Shown one piece after another: positions 50,769 to 58,764 of a stretch of 64,000 bases of DNA (positions are counted from its first letter, which is position 1; every line of letters starts with the position of its first letter). Below the pieces are notes generated by a model that was given only the letters and a program-made list of their open reading frames with translations, did not search any database and was not told the DNA's origin. Made by a program: the position numbers and the translations under genes. The stretch comes from Candidatus Delongbacteria bacterium (GTDB taxonomy: Bacteria; CAIWAD01), in NCBI GenBank assembly GCA_020634015.1, contig JACKCN010000004.1, forward strand, positions 1 to 64,000, written 5' to 3'.

Positions 50769-50797
50769 TTGACACAAGTTGTTCAAACAGATATCAT
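50769..50797 (+). promoter_or_regulatory. Sigma-70 promoter with embedded MarR-type dyad; leaderless start
   Basis: TTGACA (50769-50774), 17-bp spacer, TATCAT (50792-50797). The dyad TTGAnnCAA-G-TTGnnCAA (50769-50786) covers the -35 and half the spacer. The marR ATG is at 50804, six nt past the -10, so transcription probably starts at or next to the start codon. Confidence 0.7.
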
Positions 50798-50803
50798 CGG
50801 GGC

Positions 50804-51313
50804 ATGAAAGACAAAGAGACGCTCGCATCGCTGCTGAAAGGGGAAATCCAGCAATCCCGCCCCTTCAGAAGTATCGAAGAAGCCCTGCTGCTGAGCCTGA
50901 TGCGCACCACCGAAGCACTGATCAACGCTCTGGTGCAGCTGCTCAAGGTCGAGGGACTGAGTCAGCCCCAGTACAATGTGCTGCGCATCCTGCGCGGAGC
51001 CGGGGAGCAGGGGCGCTCCTGCAGCGAGATCGGCGAACGGCTGGTGGCCCGGGTGCCCGACATCACCCGCCTGCTGGATCGGCTGGAAGCCCGGGATCTG
51101 ATCCGGCGCGAACGCTCGCTCAAGGATCGCCGGGTGATGACCAGCTGGATCACGCCCAAGGCCCTCGAGATCCTGACGCGACTGGACGGCCCGATGCACG
51201 AGATGCTGAGCAACAGTTTTGCCGGAATGGACGAGCTGGCCCGCGAGCAGCTTCTGGAACACAGCGAGACTCTTCGCAGTCTCTTGAACGCACGCAACAC
51301 ACAGTCAAAATGA
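50804..51313 (+). CDS. MarR-family transcriptional regulator of yceI
   Basis: 169 aa. Winged helix: GLSQPQYNVLRILRGAGEQG, recognition region IGERLVARVPDITRLLDRLE and wing RSLKDRRVMTSWITPKALEIL. No Shine-Dalgarno of note, consistent with a leaderless message. The dyad in its promoter suggests autorepression. yceI follows after 17 nt and would share the transcript. Confidence 0.9.
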   Translation: MKDKETLASLLKGEIQQSRPFRSIEEALLLSLMRTTEALINALVQLLKVEGLSQPQYNVLRILRGAGEQGRSCSEIGERLVARVPDITRLLDRLEARDLIRRERSLKDRRVMTSWITPKALEILTRLDGPMHEMLSNSFAGMDELAREQLLEHSETLRSLLNARNTQSK

Positions 51314-51330
51314 GTCAACGGAGGACGTTC

Positions 51331-51903
51331 ATGACCGCCTTTCGCACCCTTGTCGCCACTGCCCTGCTGGGCGTCAGCACCACCATGGCTTTCGCGGCCG
51401 AGAGCTATACCATTGACGGTGCCCACACCTTTCTGACCTTCAGCGTCAATCACCTGGGCTTTTCCAATTCCCAGGGACGCTTCGCCGAGCTGAGCGGTAC
51501 CGGCCAGTGGGACGCGGCCAATGCGGCCAATTGCTCGCTGGAGCTGACCATCAAGACCGCCAGCATCAGCACCGACAACAAGAAGCGTGACGATCACCTG
51601 CGCAGCGCCGACTTCTTTGACGCCGCCCAGTTTCCCGAGATCACCTTCAAGACCAAGTCCTTCAAGTCCACCGGGACGGACAGCTGGGATGTCACCGGCA
51701 CGCTGGACATGCACGGCGTGAAGAAGGAGCTGACGATTCCCGTGGTCAAGATCGGCGAGGGCGACACCCCCTGGGGTGCCCATGTGATCGGTTTTGACGC
51801 GAAGTTCTCGATTGACCGCACCGACTTCGGCATCAACTACATGCCCGACGGCCTGGGCAAGGTTGTGCCCATGCACCTGAGCATGGAAGCCATCCGCAAC
51901 TAA
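51331..51903 (+). CDS. yceI: YceI-family periplasmic lipid-binding-like protein
   Basis: 190 aa. Signal peptide (VATALLGVSTTMAFAAES), then YTIDGAHTFLTFSVNHLGF, the LRSADFFDAAQFPEITFKT block, VTGTLDMHGVKKELTIPV and the terminal RTDFGINYMPDGLG, all YceI signatures. YceI binds long isoprenoid-like molecules in a lipocalin-like barrel. GGAGG before the ATG. Controlled by the MarR gene upstream, probably in response to stress or an organic ligand. Confidence 0.93.
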   Translation: MTAFRTLVATALLGVSTTMAFAAESYTIDGAHTFLTFSVNHLGFSNSQGRFAELSGTGQWDAANAANCSLELTIKTASISTDNKKRDDHLRSADFFDAAQFPEITFKTKSFKSTGTDSWDVTGTLDMHGVKKELTIPVVKIGEGDTPWGAHVIGFDAKFSIDRTDFGINYMPDGLGKVVPMHLSMEAIRN

Positions 51904-51913
51904 GGCATCCCAC

Positions 51914-52783
51914 ATGCTGCTCTATCTTCTGCTGGGTGCCGTGCTGCCCCTGCTGACCGGACTGCTGATTCCTTTCGCCCCGGGTGCCGCCAGGCACCCG
52001 GGGTCGGATTCGAAGACCGAGCTGCGCGAAGCCGCCCTCTGGGTCGGGCTGGCCGCGGTGGTTTTCGGTCTGGGGCACTGGGCCCTCAACGGCGGCTGGC
52101 AGCTCTGGCCATCGGACGTGAAACACTGGATGGTCCACCTGGCCCTGCTGGGTGCGTTGCTGGCCTGGCTGCCCCTGAAAGTGGCCGGCCATGTGTCGAT
52201 TCTGTTCTCTCTGGCTGCGTTGCCCGTTCTTGCGCGGCCCTACATCATGCATACCTGGCAAAGTCCCTGGAACTGGCTTGCGCCCGTGTTGGCCTGTCTG
52301 TTCCTGCTGGGCTGGACCTTCCGCTTCTCCCGAGAACCGACCGCCGGCGAGGACTCAGCGGATCCTCGTCTGGCCAGTCTGCGTTCATTGCTGCCTGCCG
52401 CCCTCGCGGCCAGCGTGGCCGCAGCCGTGGTGGCGCTCTCGGGCAGCGTGAAAGTCGGGCAGCAGATTGGAGTGCTGGCCGCCTTGGTCGGCGGTCTGGT
52501 GTTCGCGTCGGCGCTTTTGCGCCGCAACGCGGTGCATGTGGGGCGTTGGCTCTTCACGCTGCTCTTCTTGCCCCAGCTCTGGATCGCCCATCTCTATGCA
52601 CGCCTGCCGCTCTGGATGGCCCTGATTCTGGCTTTGGTTCCCCTGTTGCGGTCGGCCTTCCCGCCCGCCAGCACTCTGGGGCAGGAACTCCGGCGCCAGA
52701 TCCCGGGAGTGGCATTGCTGGCCTTCGTGCTGGTGGCCGCGCTGCTGGCGTTCCGGGCCGCCTCGATGGCTCCGCCCTACTGA
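51914..52783 (+). CDS. Multi-pass membrane protein of unknown function
   Basis: 289 aa with about eight hydrophobic segments and short loops; no motif or family recognised. Starts 10 nt after yceI, so likely in the same operon. A duplicate-like rhythm (LALLGALLAWLPLK, LAALVGGLVFASALL) hints at internal symmetry. Confidence 0.75.
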   Translation: MLLYLLLGAVLPLLTGLLIPFAPGAARHPGSDSKTELREAALWVGLAAVVFGLGHWALNGGWQLWPSDVKHWMVHLALLGALLAWLPLKVAGHVSILFSLAALPVLARPYIMHTWQSPWNWLAPVLACLFLLGWTFRFSREPTAGEDSADPRLASLRSLLPAALAASVAAAVVALSGSVKVGQQIGVLAALVGGLVFASALLRRNAVHVGRWLFTLLFLPQLWIAHLYARLPLWMALILALVPLLRSAFPPASTLGQELRRQIPGVALLAFVLVAALLAFRAASMAPPY

Positions 52784-53093
52784 GACGATTTTCCGCCATG
52801 CTGGAACCCGTCCTTCCCGACCCGGAGGGGCGGGTTCCGTGCTCCAGCGCACACCCCCAGGATGCTCTCCGACACCGCTTCCATGGCCACTTTACGTCCT
52901 TTTGCACGAATCATGCTCCATGGCTGGATTCCCCCTTTTTGCTGCCGATGTAGCGCTTGAGTTCCGGGGATCGCTGATGCGGTCGACCCGGTGGAATCCG
53001 GCTTCGCCAGATCAGTCGCCAATCGGCGATGGTCCCCGCGAGGTGATCGGGCCAATGCCTGCAGGCCGGTGGCCCCAGCGAGTGGAGGAGCGA
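52784..53093. other. Intergenic region with terminator-like hairpin
   Basis: GGAACCCG/CGGGTTCC (52803-52838) 20 nt past the membrane gene is a plausible terminator without T-run. The rest shows no gene; a reading frame continuous with the next gene is open but has no signal peptide or ribosome site. Confidence 0.5.
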
Positions 53094-56000
53094 ATGGCAA
53101 CGCAAACCTGGTGGAATCTGACCCTGGCATGCTGGGTCGGCATCTGCCCCGCGCTGGCGATGGCCAGTGGGGGAGTCGAGAAAACCGCGGACGAGCCGGC
53201 ACGCCCTGCAGGGAACTCCGGTCAGTTGTACACCGAACACAGGGCGGCCAACCCGGGCCTGGACGCCCGTCCCGGCTTGCTGCGCCAGGGCGGAGAAACC
53301 TTCGAGGGCGCCGAGGTGATCGTCGAGCTGCCCTTCACGGACAGTGGCAGCACGGCAACGGCGCTCAACGACTACTCACCGGGCTGTGGGTTCAGTTCGG
53401 CTCCGGATGTGGTGTACAGTTTCGTGCCGGATGAAGACATGCTGATCGATGTGGATCTTTGCGGATCCTCGTTCGACACCATCCTCTCGGTCTTCGAGAA
53501 TGACAGCAGCACCCTGGTGGGCTGCAATGATGACGGCTGCGGCGACCAGAGCCGGCTGGAGTATCTCGAGCTGAGCGCGGGCAATACCTATTTCATCCTG
53601 GTGGATGGTTTCAGCAATCGCAGCGGCGATTACACCCTCTCGGTGGCGCGCAACAGTCTGCCGACACCCTGTGAGACATTCGACGCCGGCCTGACCACCA
53701 TTGACGGTCTGCCCTTCTCCTACAGCGGCGACAACGGCAGCGCATCCAACGTCTGGGGCAGTTCGGGCAGCGAGATCGGTTTCCTGCTGACGCTTGAGCA
53801 GGTGACCCCGCTGCACATCAGCACCTGCCTGCCGGGGAATCTGCTGGATTCACGTGTCTACATTCTTTCCGGCCATCCCTGCGAGCAGGGCACCCAGGAG
53901 ATTCTGCTGAACACCGGCAGTTCGTCCTGTGCCTACGGCAATTCGGTGGACTTCAACACGGTGCTCCAGGAAGGCAGCTACACCCTGCTGGTGGGCGGGG
54001 ACTTCGAGGATGACGTGAACGCCCTCGAACTGCTGATCGAAGTCGACAGCAACTGGGTCAATCCCTGTGAAAGCTCCCAGCCGATCACCTGCGGAGACGT
54101 GCTCAGCGTGAACAACTCGGGCGCTCCCGATTTCTATGCGGGACTGGCCGGTGACCTGTTGTTCGACTTCAACCTTGACGCGCGCAGCCAGGTACTGCTG
54201 AGCACCTGTGCGGCCGAGACGGCCATCGACACCAAGCTCTACCTCTTTGACCGCTGTCCCACGGACCCCACAGTGGATTACCTGGACACCAACGACGACG
54301 CCGACTGCGCATTCAGCACCCTGAGCTCCACCATCGATGCGCGGCTGGAAGCGGGCCACTACTGGGTGCTGGCCACCGGGTATGCGGCCAACGAAGGAGC
54401 CATCGGTCTGAGCATGAGCTGCACGGCCAATCTCTGCCCGGATCTGGCCGAACCATTCAGCCTGGTGGAGAACACGCGTCCGGGCTCGTGGGAATGGACC
54501 CTGCCCGGCGCCACCATCGCCGCGCACTTCAGTGATCCGGAAGGGGACCCGCTGAGTGCCGAGGATGTGCTGGTACAGATCCCGGAGAACTACCAGGGCG
54601 GTCTGCAGTTCGACGTGACCGTGACGGACGGCGAGTGTGAGGTCTCCGAGACCATCGCGCTGGTCCTTGAACCCTTGCTGGCGCCTTTTGCGCTGGAGGG
54701 GACCATGGATCCGCATACAGGAGTCGCCAACCTGTCATGGGCCTGGTACGAGGACATGATCTCCCTGTCCTACGATCCCGGAGTGGCCTGGGACGCGATC
54801 GCGCAGCCGGGCCTGACCCAGGCGGTGCGCATGAGTCCCGAGGGCCCCTGTCAGCTGATCGGCCTGGCCTACTTCCTCTTCAACGATCAGGAAGATCCCG
54901 AGTTCGTGGCCCAGGCCTTTTCCTGGGAGGGGAGTGCACCCGCGGCCGAACCCTTCTTCACCCGCAGCGTGCTGGCCCAAACCCAGCATTGGAGCTTTGT
55001 GCCCGTGCACAGCGAGGAACTGTATCTCGAAGAGGATTTCGTGGTCGGTTTCGGTTCGGTCAACGCAAGCGTGCTGCTGGGACGCGACCCTCAGCATGAT
55101 GCGGGCCGCAGCTGGAGCCAGGACAGCACGGGCACCTGGACGGCCGTGCCCGCGAATTGCCTCGTGAGGGCCGTGGTGCGATATCTCGATCAGTCCGTGG
55201 CCCTGCTGGACCCGGCACCCGTGCGCCGGGATTCGCGGCTGGGAACCGCCACAGGCCCCGTGAGCGAACGACGGCTCGGGGGTGTGGAGGTGCCGTTTCA
55301 GCCACTGCCTGCCGCGCGCGAGTTCCTGCATTTCGAACTGGCCCGCAACGGTCAGTCGATCGGCAGCAGTGCCGAAGCCAGTTTCAGCGACACTCTGCAT
55401 CAGGAAGGGGACTTCTCGTATACGGTGAGCGCCGTGTACGACGAGGGGCTTTCCCTGCCCAGCGAGCCGCTGCCCCTGCACTGGGTCATGCTCAACACAC
55501 CCGTGAATCTGGCCGCCCAGCTGGACCCGGAAACGGGCCAGGTGCAACTGTCCTGGGAAATGAGCCACATCCCGCAGACCCTGGTCTATGACAACGACAC
55601 GGCCGACGGTGCCTACACCTACGAAGGCTGGGCCATGGCCGTGCAGATGTCTCCCGAGGAGCCCTGCCGGATCATCGAGCTTCAGTACTGGACCACGGAT
55701 ACCGTGGGTGACAGTCCGTTCCAGGCCGAGGTCTACGCCTGCCCCGAAGGTGTGCCCGACACCACCCTGCTGGCTTCCCTGCCCGCAGTGGCGCTGGAGA
55801 ATGGCTGGGTCAGCGTGGATTGCAGCGGGCTGGACCTGCACTCGTCCGGCGATTTCATGGCGGGCTTCGGATCACTGAACGCCGGGGCCCATCTGGCCTT
55901 TGATGGCTCATTGAATCACGGCCGCAGCTGGGACTACGACCACGAAGGAAACTGGACCCCCTGGAACGAAGCCTACATGATTCGCGCCGTGGTGGTATAC

Positions 56001-56582
56001 GATTCGGGTCGCATGGCCCGACTGGAGCCCGTGCTCCCGACTCGCCCCGCGAGTGCCAGCCGGGAACACGGCGAACGCCTCCGTCTGCCGATGAGCGAGC
56101 GCCCCGCCAGCCCGGCTTCGCGCGAGTTTCTTTCCTGGACCGTCTACCGGAATGGCGAGGTCGTGGGCAGCTCCACGGAGCCGGACTTCACGGATACCCT
56201 GCCCGGTGGGGGCGAGTACGAGTACTGGATCACCTCGCTCTACGATGAAGGCGAGAGCCTGCCCAGCGCAGCCGTGAGCGTGCTCTGGGACGCCGTTTCC
56301 CTCGAGGCCGGTCTGCCGCTGAAGTTCTTCCTCGAAGCGCCGGTGCCCAATCCCTTCAACCCCGTGACCCAGGTGCGTTTCGGCCTTCCGCGGGCCAGCT
56401 CGGTGAAGGCGACGCTCTACAACATCACGGGTGCCCGGGTGGCCCTGCTGCTGGACCAGGCCCTGCCGGCGGGCGAACATCGCCTGAGCGTGGATGGCAG
56501 TGCACTCTCCTCGGGGATCTATCTGCTGGAACTGACTGCCGGCCCTGATCGCGGCATCCAGCGCCTGACCTTGCTGAAATGA
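53094..56582 (+). CDS. Large secreted multidomain protein with C-terminal sorting domain
   Basis: 1162 aa. GGAGG precedes the ATG at 53094, which opens a signal peptide (WWNLTLACWVGICPALAMAS). Residues ~95-450 hold beta-sandwich modules of pre-peptidase C-terminal type (VVYSFVPDEDMLIDVDLCG, DTILSVFENDSSTLVGCNDD, YFILVDGFSNRSGDYTLSV, and two more). Residues ~540-1060 hold two copies of a module with AVRMSPEGPCQLIGLAYF and AVQMSPEEPCRIIELQYW, each followed by a fibronectin-III-like domain (GQVQLSWEM; YTVSAVYDEGLSLPSEPLPL and YWITSLYDEGESLPSAAVSV). Ends with APVPNPFNPVTQVRFGL to IQRLTLLK. No protease motif seen. Likely a surface adhesin or binding protein. Confidence 0.85.
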   Translation: MATQTWWNLTLACWVGICPALAMASGGVEKTADEPARPAGNSGQLYTEHRAANPGLDARPGLLRQGGETFEGAEVIVELPFTDSGSTATALNDYSPGCGFSSAPDVVYSFVPDEDMLIDVDLCGSSFDTILSVFENDSSTLVGCNDDGCGDQSRLEYLELSAGNTYFILVDGFSNRSGDYTLSVARNSLPTPCETFDAGLTTIDGLPFSYSGDNGSASNVWGSSGSEIGFLLTLEQVTPLHISTCLPGNLLDSRVYILSGHPCEQGTQEILLNTGSSSCAYGNSVDFNTVLQEGSYTLLVGGDFEDDVNALELLIEVDSNWVNPCESSQPITCGDVLSVNNSGAPDFYAGLAGDLLFDFNLDARSQVLLSTCAAETAIDTKLYLFDRCPTDPTVDYLDTNDDADCAFSTLSSTIDARLEAGHYWVLATGYAANEGAIGLSMSCTANLCPDLAEPFSLVENTRPGSWEWTLPGATIAAHFSDPEGDPLSAEDVLVQIPENYQGGLQFDVTVTDGECEVSETIALVLEPLLAPFALEGTMDPHTGVANLSWAWYEDMISLSYDPGVAWDAIAQPGLTQAVRMSPEGPCQLIGLAYFLFNDQEDPEFVAQAFSWEGSAPAAEPFFTRSVLAQTQHWSFVPVHSEELYLEEDFVVGFGSVNASVLLGRDPQHDAGRSWSQDSTGTWTAVPANCLVRAVVRYLDQSVALLDPAPVRRDSRLGTATGPVSERRLGGVEVPFQPLPAAREFLHFELARNGQSIGSSAEASFSDTLHQEGDFSYTVSAVYDEGLSLPSEPLPLHWVMLNTPVNLAAQLDPETGQVQLSWEMSHIPQTLVYDNDTADGAYTYEGWAMAVQMSPEEPCRIIELQYWTTDTVGDSPFQAEVYACPEGVPDTTLLASLPAVALENGWVSVDCSGLDLHSSGDFMAGFGSLNAGAHLAFDGSLNHGRSWDYDHEGNWTPWNEAYMIRAVVVYDSGRMARLEPVLPTRPASASREHGERLRLPMSERPASPASREFLSWTVYRNGEVVGSSTEPDFTDTLPGGGEYEYWITSLYDEGESLPSAAVSVLWDAVSLEAGLPLKFFLEAPVPNPFNPVTQVRFGLPRASSVKATLYNITGARVALLLDQALPAGEHRLSVDGSALSSGIYLLELTAGPDRGIQRLTLLK

Positions 56583-56605
56583 TCCGGTTCACGCCGGCAT
56601 GAGAC

Positions 56606-56641
56606 ACAGCGCCCCCGATCGGCAACGGTCGGGGGCGCTGT
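56606..56641. terminator. Bidirectional terminator hairpin
   Basis: 13-bp arms ACAGCGCCCCCGA/TCGGGGGCGCTGT with a 10-nt loop, between convergent genes ending at 56582 and 56662. Confidence 0.8.
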
Positions 56642-56661
56642 GCTCTGCTGGGGGTATCGTG

Positions 56662-57567
56662 TCAGTTTCCGCGGGCCCTCAGGTTCATGGCCTGCACGCC
56701 CGTGGCGATCCAGATCGGAGCCTGCAGCAGCACGACCAGCAATCCCGCCAGCAGCTGCCAGAGCTGTTGCCAGAGCGCCAATCCGGCACTCAATTCCAGC
56801 GGATCGGGGGCAAGCCCGGTCTGGCCGATTCCGGCCAGAGTCTTGCTGAACAGGCTGAGATACACCGGCAGATTCACGGCGATGCTCAGCACGGCAAACA
56901 TGAAGACGAAGGACAGCAGCAGGAACAGGGTCTGGAAGAATGCGCGGCGGATCCAGCGCAGGCTGCTGCCCACCGCCTCCCCGAAGGGCATGTCCCAGAG
57001 CAGCATGCATGCGGGTGCCAGGCTCAGACCCAGGAAGGCGACGCAGAATCCGGCCACGAACAGGATTCCACCGACGATCGTGCCCAGAACACCCGCCATG
57101 CCAATCAGAATGGCCGACATCAGCAGGACCATGAACACCATCATCCACAGCAGGTACAGGCCGAAGAGGGCCGGCACCATCCGGCGCAGCTGGGCAAAGC
57201 CCCAGTGCAACAGGCTGCTTGTCCGGATCGCTTCTCCGTCCTGATGGAATCTGAGCACGCCCAGGCTGATGGCCGACACCAGACCCATCTGCACCAGCGC
57301 GACCAGCAGGATCAGCAGCAGAAACATGAATACCGCGGGAGGAAAACTGGGCTGGCCCTGGGTCATCTGCTGCTGCCAGGCCAGCATGGTGGGCTGGAAA
57401 CTGCGCTGGAACAGAAAGAGCAGAATCGTGAAGGGGGCGCAGCCCAGCAGCAGAGCGCCCGCGAGGGCCTTGCCACCCTGGCCGGTCACCGCGAGCACAC
57501 GCTCGAAGGCTTCACCGAAATTCAGCGCTCGTTCGAATTCGTGATCTGAGTGCAAGGGCTCGGTCAT
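56662..57567 (-). CDS. Multi-pass membrane protein of unknown function
   Basis: 301 aa, about six membrane helices after a soluble start (HDSEF-like acidic N-terminus: PLHSDHEFERALNFGEAFER). The arrangement of long hydrophobic segments separated by GEAVGSSLRWIRRAFF recalls membrane domains of the DUF975/YciC/glycerophosphodiesterase-membrane group, but no diagnostic motif is clear. AGGAG precedes the ATG at 57567. pyrD lies 30 nt upstream on the same strand, so they may be co-transcribed. Confidence 0.75.
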   Translation of the reverse strand: MTEPLHSDHEFERALNFGEAFERVLAVTGQGGKALAGALLLGCAPFTILLFLFQRSFQPTMLAWQQQMTQGQPSFPPAVFMFLLLILLVALVQMGLVSAISLGVLRFHQDGEAIRTSSLLHWGFAQLRRMVPALFGLYLLWMMVFMVLLMSAILIGMAGVLGTIVGGILFVAGFCVAFLGLSLAPACMLLWDMPFGEAVGSSLRWIRRAFFQTLFLLLSFVFMFAVLSIAVNLPVYLSLFSKTLAGIGQTGLAPDPLELSAGLALWQQLWQLLAGLLVVLLQAPIWIATGVQAMNLRARGN

Positions 57568-57597
57568 GGGGGCTCCTGGCTTGAACAAGTCATTGGA

Positions 57598-58623
57598 TCA
57601 CAGGTCTGCGAGAATCCGGCGGACCAGGGCCGGCCCCTGGTAGATGAAAGCCGTGTACACCTGCAGCAGGTCCGCGCCGGCGTCGAGTCGTGCGCGCGCA
57701 CCGGCCGCATCGTGCAGTCCGCCCGCCGCGATCAGGCAGATCCGGCCCTCCAGCTGGCGGGAGAACTGGTGCAGCACATCGAGCGAGCGGGCTTCCAGTG
57801 GACGGCCGGAGAGTCCACCTTCTTCGGCGGCATGGGCGTGCCCCGCGACTTCCGTGCGGGAGCGTGTGGTGTTGGTGGCGATCAGGCCATCCAGTTCCAG
57901 CTGGAGCAGAAGCTCCGAGATCTCCTGGATCTCGGCGGCTTCCAGATCGGGCGCGACCTTCAGCACCAGCGGCACGTACCGTGCATGGCGCGTGGCCAGC
58001 CGGGACTGGGCCTCCTTCAGCGGTTCCAGCAGAGCCCGCAGGGCCGAGGCTGCCTGCAGCTCGCGCAGCCCCGGGGTGTTGGGCGAACTGATGTTGACCG
58101 CGAGATAGTCCGCCAGCGGATAGAGGCAGTCCATTCCGGCGAGATAGTCGCTGGCCGCATCCTCGTTGGAGGTGCTCTTGTTGCGCCCCAGATTCACACC
58201 CAGCACACCGGGCAGAGGGTGACGCCGCAACTTTTCCAGCCTGTTTGCCAGCGCGTGCATGCCCGCGTTGTTGAAACCCATCCGGTTGATCAGCGCCTGA
58301 TGCGGCTTGAGCCTGAACAGGCGCGGCGCCGGATTGCCCGGCTGGGGGCGTGGGGTCACGGTGCCCACTTCCACCGAGCCGAATCCCAGGGCGAAGAGCG
58401 CGCGCACGGCGATGCCGTCCTTGTCCAGCCCGGCGGCCACCCCCAGCGGATTGGGAAAGTCCAGCCCCATCCGGGTCAACGGACGCGGAGCCGGTGGACC
58501 TGCAAGCAGACCCGCCAGCCCGCAGGCTTCGCTCAGGCGCAGCGAATGCAGACCCAGGCCGTGGGCCATTTCCGGCGGCAATTGAAACAGCAGGGATCTC
58601 AGCAGGGGATAGGGGTCCCGCAT
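57598..58623 (-). CDS. pyrD: Dihydroorotate dehydrogenase (quinone), class 2
   Basis: 341 aa. Oxidises dihydroorotate to orotate with quinone in pyrimidine synthesis. The N-terminal membrane-associating helix (LLRSLLFQLPPEMAHGLGLH) marks class 2. NPLGVAAGLDKDG, FGSVEVGTVTPRPQPGNPAP, NRMGFNNAG, NISSPNTPGLR (with catalytic Ser region), LKVAPDL, IATNTTRSR and LSGRPLEARS are canonical, and VYTAFIYQGP ends the barrel. AAGGAGCG precedes the ATG at 58623. Confidence 0.97.
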   Translation of the reverse strand: MRDPYPLLRSLLFQLPPEMAHGLGLHSLRLSEACGLAGLLAGPPAPRPLTRMGLDFPNPLGVAAGLDKDGIAVRALFALGFGSVEVGTVTPRPQPGNPAPRLFRLKPHQALINRMGFNNAGMHALANRLEKLRRHPLPGVLGVNLGRNKSTSNEDAASDYLAGMDCLYPLADYLAVNISSPNTPGLRELQAASALRALLEPLKEAQSRLATRHARYVPLVLKVAPDLEAAEIQEISELLLQLELDGLIATNTTRSRTEVAGHAHAAEEGGLSGRPLEARSLDVLHQFSRQLEGRICLIAAGGLHDAAGARARLDAGADLLQVYTAFIYQGPALVRRILADL

Positions 58624-58764
58624 GGGGCGCTCCTTCGGGACTTGGCCAACAGCGCGCAGTGTAACAAACTGTCCGCCGCACCGAAACCGCGGGCCGTTCT
58701 CTGGGTCCATGGGCTTCCGTTCACCAACCCGACACCCATTGCTCACTTTCTGGAAGGATCCTCC

